Below are positions 63,911 through 64,000 of a stretch of DNA of 64,000 nucleotides, piece by piece. The stretch is taken from positions 16,622 to 80,621 of the forward strand of contig JAICXJ010000012.1 in the NCBI GenBank assembly GCA_025980465.1, in the 5' to 3' direction. Below the pieces are notes generated by a model. It was not told the DNA's origin. It was given only the letters and a program-made list of their open reading frames with translations, and did no database searches. Numbering within the stretch: the first letter of the stretch is position 1; every line of letters starts with the position of its first letter. The stretch comes from Frankiales bacterium (lineage in GTDB: Bacteria; Actinomycetota; Actinomycetes; JAFAQI01). Position numbers and translations under genes: made by a program.

Positions 63911-64000
63911 GGTGGAGTGTCCGAGCGGTCGAAGGAGCACGCCTCGAAAGCGTGTGAGGGGGCAACTCCTCCGTGGGTTCAAATCCCACCTCCACCGCCA
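63911..64000 (+). tRNA. tRNA-Ser (anticodon CGA)
   Basis: Acceptor ggtggag...ctccacc, anticodon stem-loop cacgc-ctCGAaa-gcgtg, long variable arm, T-loop ggttcaaatcc, encoded CCA at the window end. Confidence 0.95.

Noticed and set aside
1-64000. Prophage, transposon, toxin-antitoxin, restriction or CRISPR-Cas defence system
   Set aside because: No integrase, transposase, capsid, RM, Cas or nuclease-type proteins recognised in any ORF, and no repeat-spacer pattern seen

Overview
64 kb of high-GC actinobacterial-type chromosome, densely packed with about 60 protein-coding genes on both strands and a tRNA-Ser(CGA) at the right edge. I saw no CRISPR array, prophage, transposase or rRNA. Content is mostly housekeeping and accessory metabolism with regulation: an OmpR/HK two-component system, PntAB transhydrogenase, acyl-CoA and lipid enzymes (AMP-ligase, WS/DGAT, neutral ceramidase-like), PPK2, two DHA2 MFS exporters, an MMPL exporter, SpoIIE phosphatase, MEDS-HATPase and REC-HK signalling proteins, a stand-alone DNA polymerase I-type protein, an assimilatory sulfur locus (cysH/cbiX/sir) and tadA. 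The points most worth a second look are: (1) an unannotated 19-codon leader peptide (VARLHVDLQRVSSAVCRMR) upstream of cysH; (2) an ECF-type sigma factor with no canonical start codon, flanked by a secreted triple-repeat Ig-like protein and a membrane-anchored anti-sigma-like protein with an outer Ig-like domain; (3) a CbiX ORF whose active-site HGS motif lies upstream of any ATG/GTG/TTG; (4) two divergent tandem paralogues of the tRNA-adenosine-deaminase-associated family next to tadA; (5) several palindromic candidate operators between divergent regulator/target pairs. All calls are by reading the sequence and ORF track only. No database search was run.
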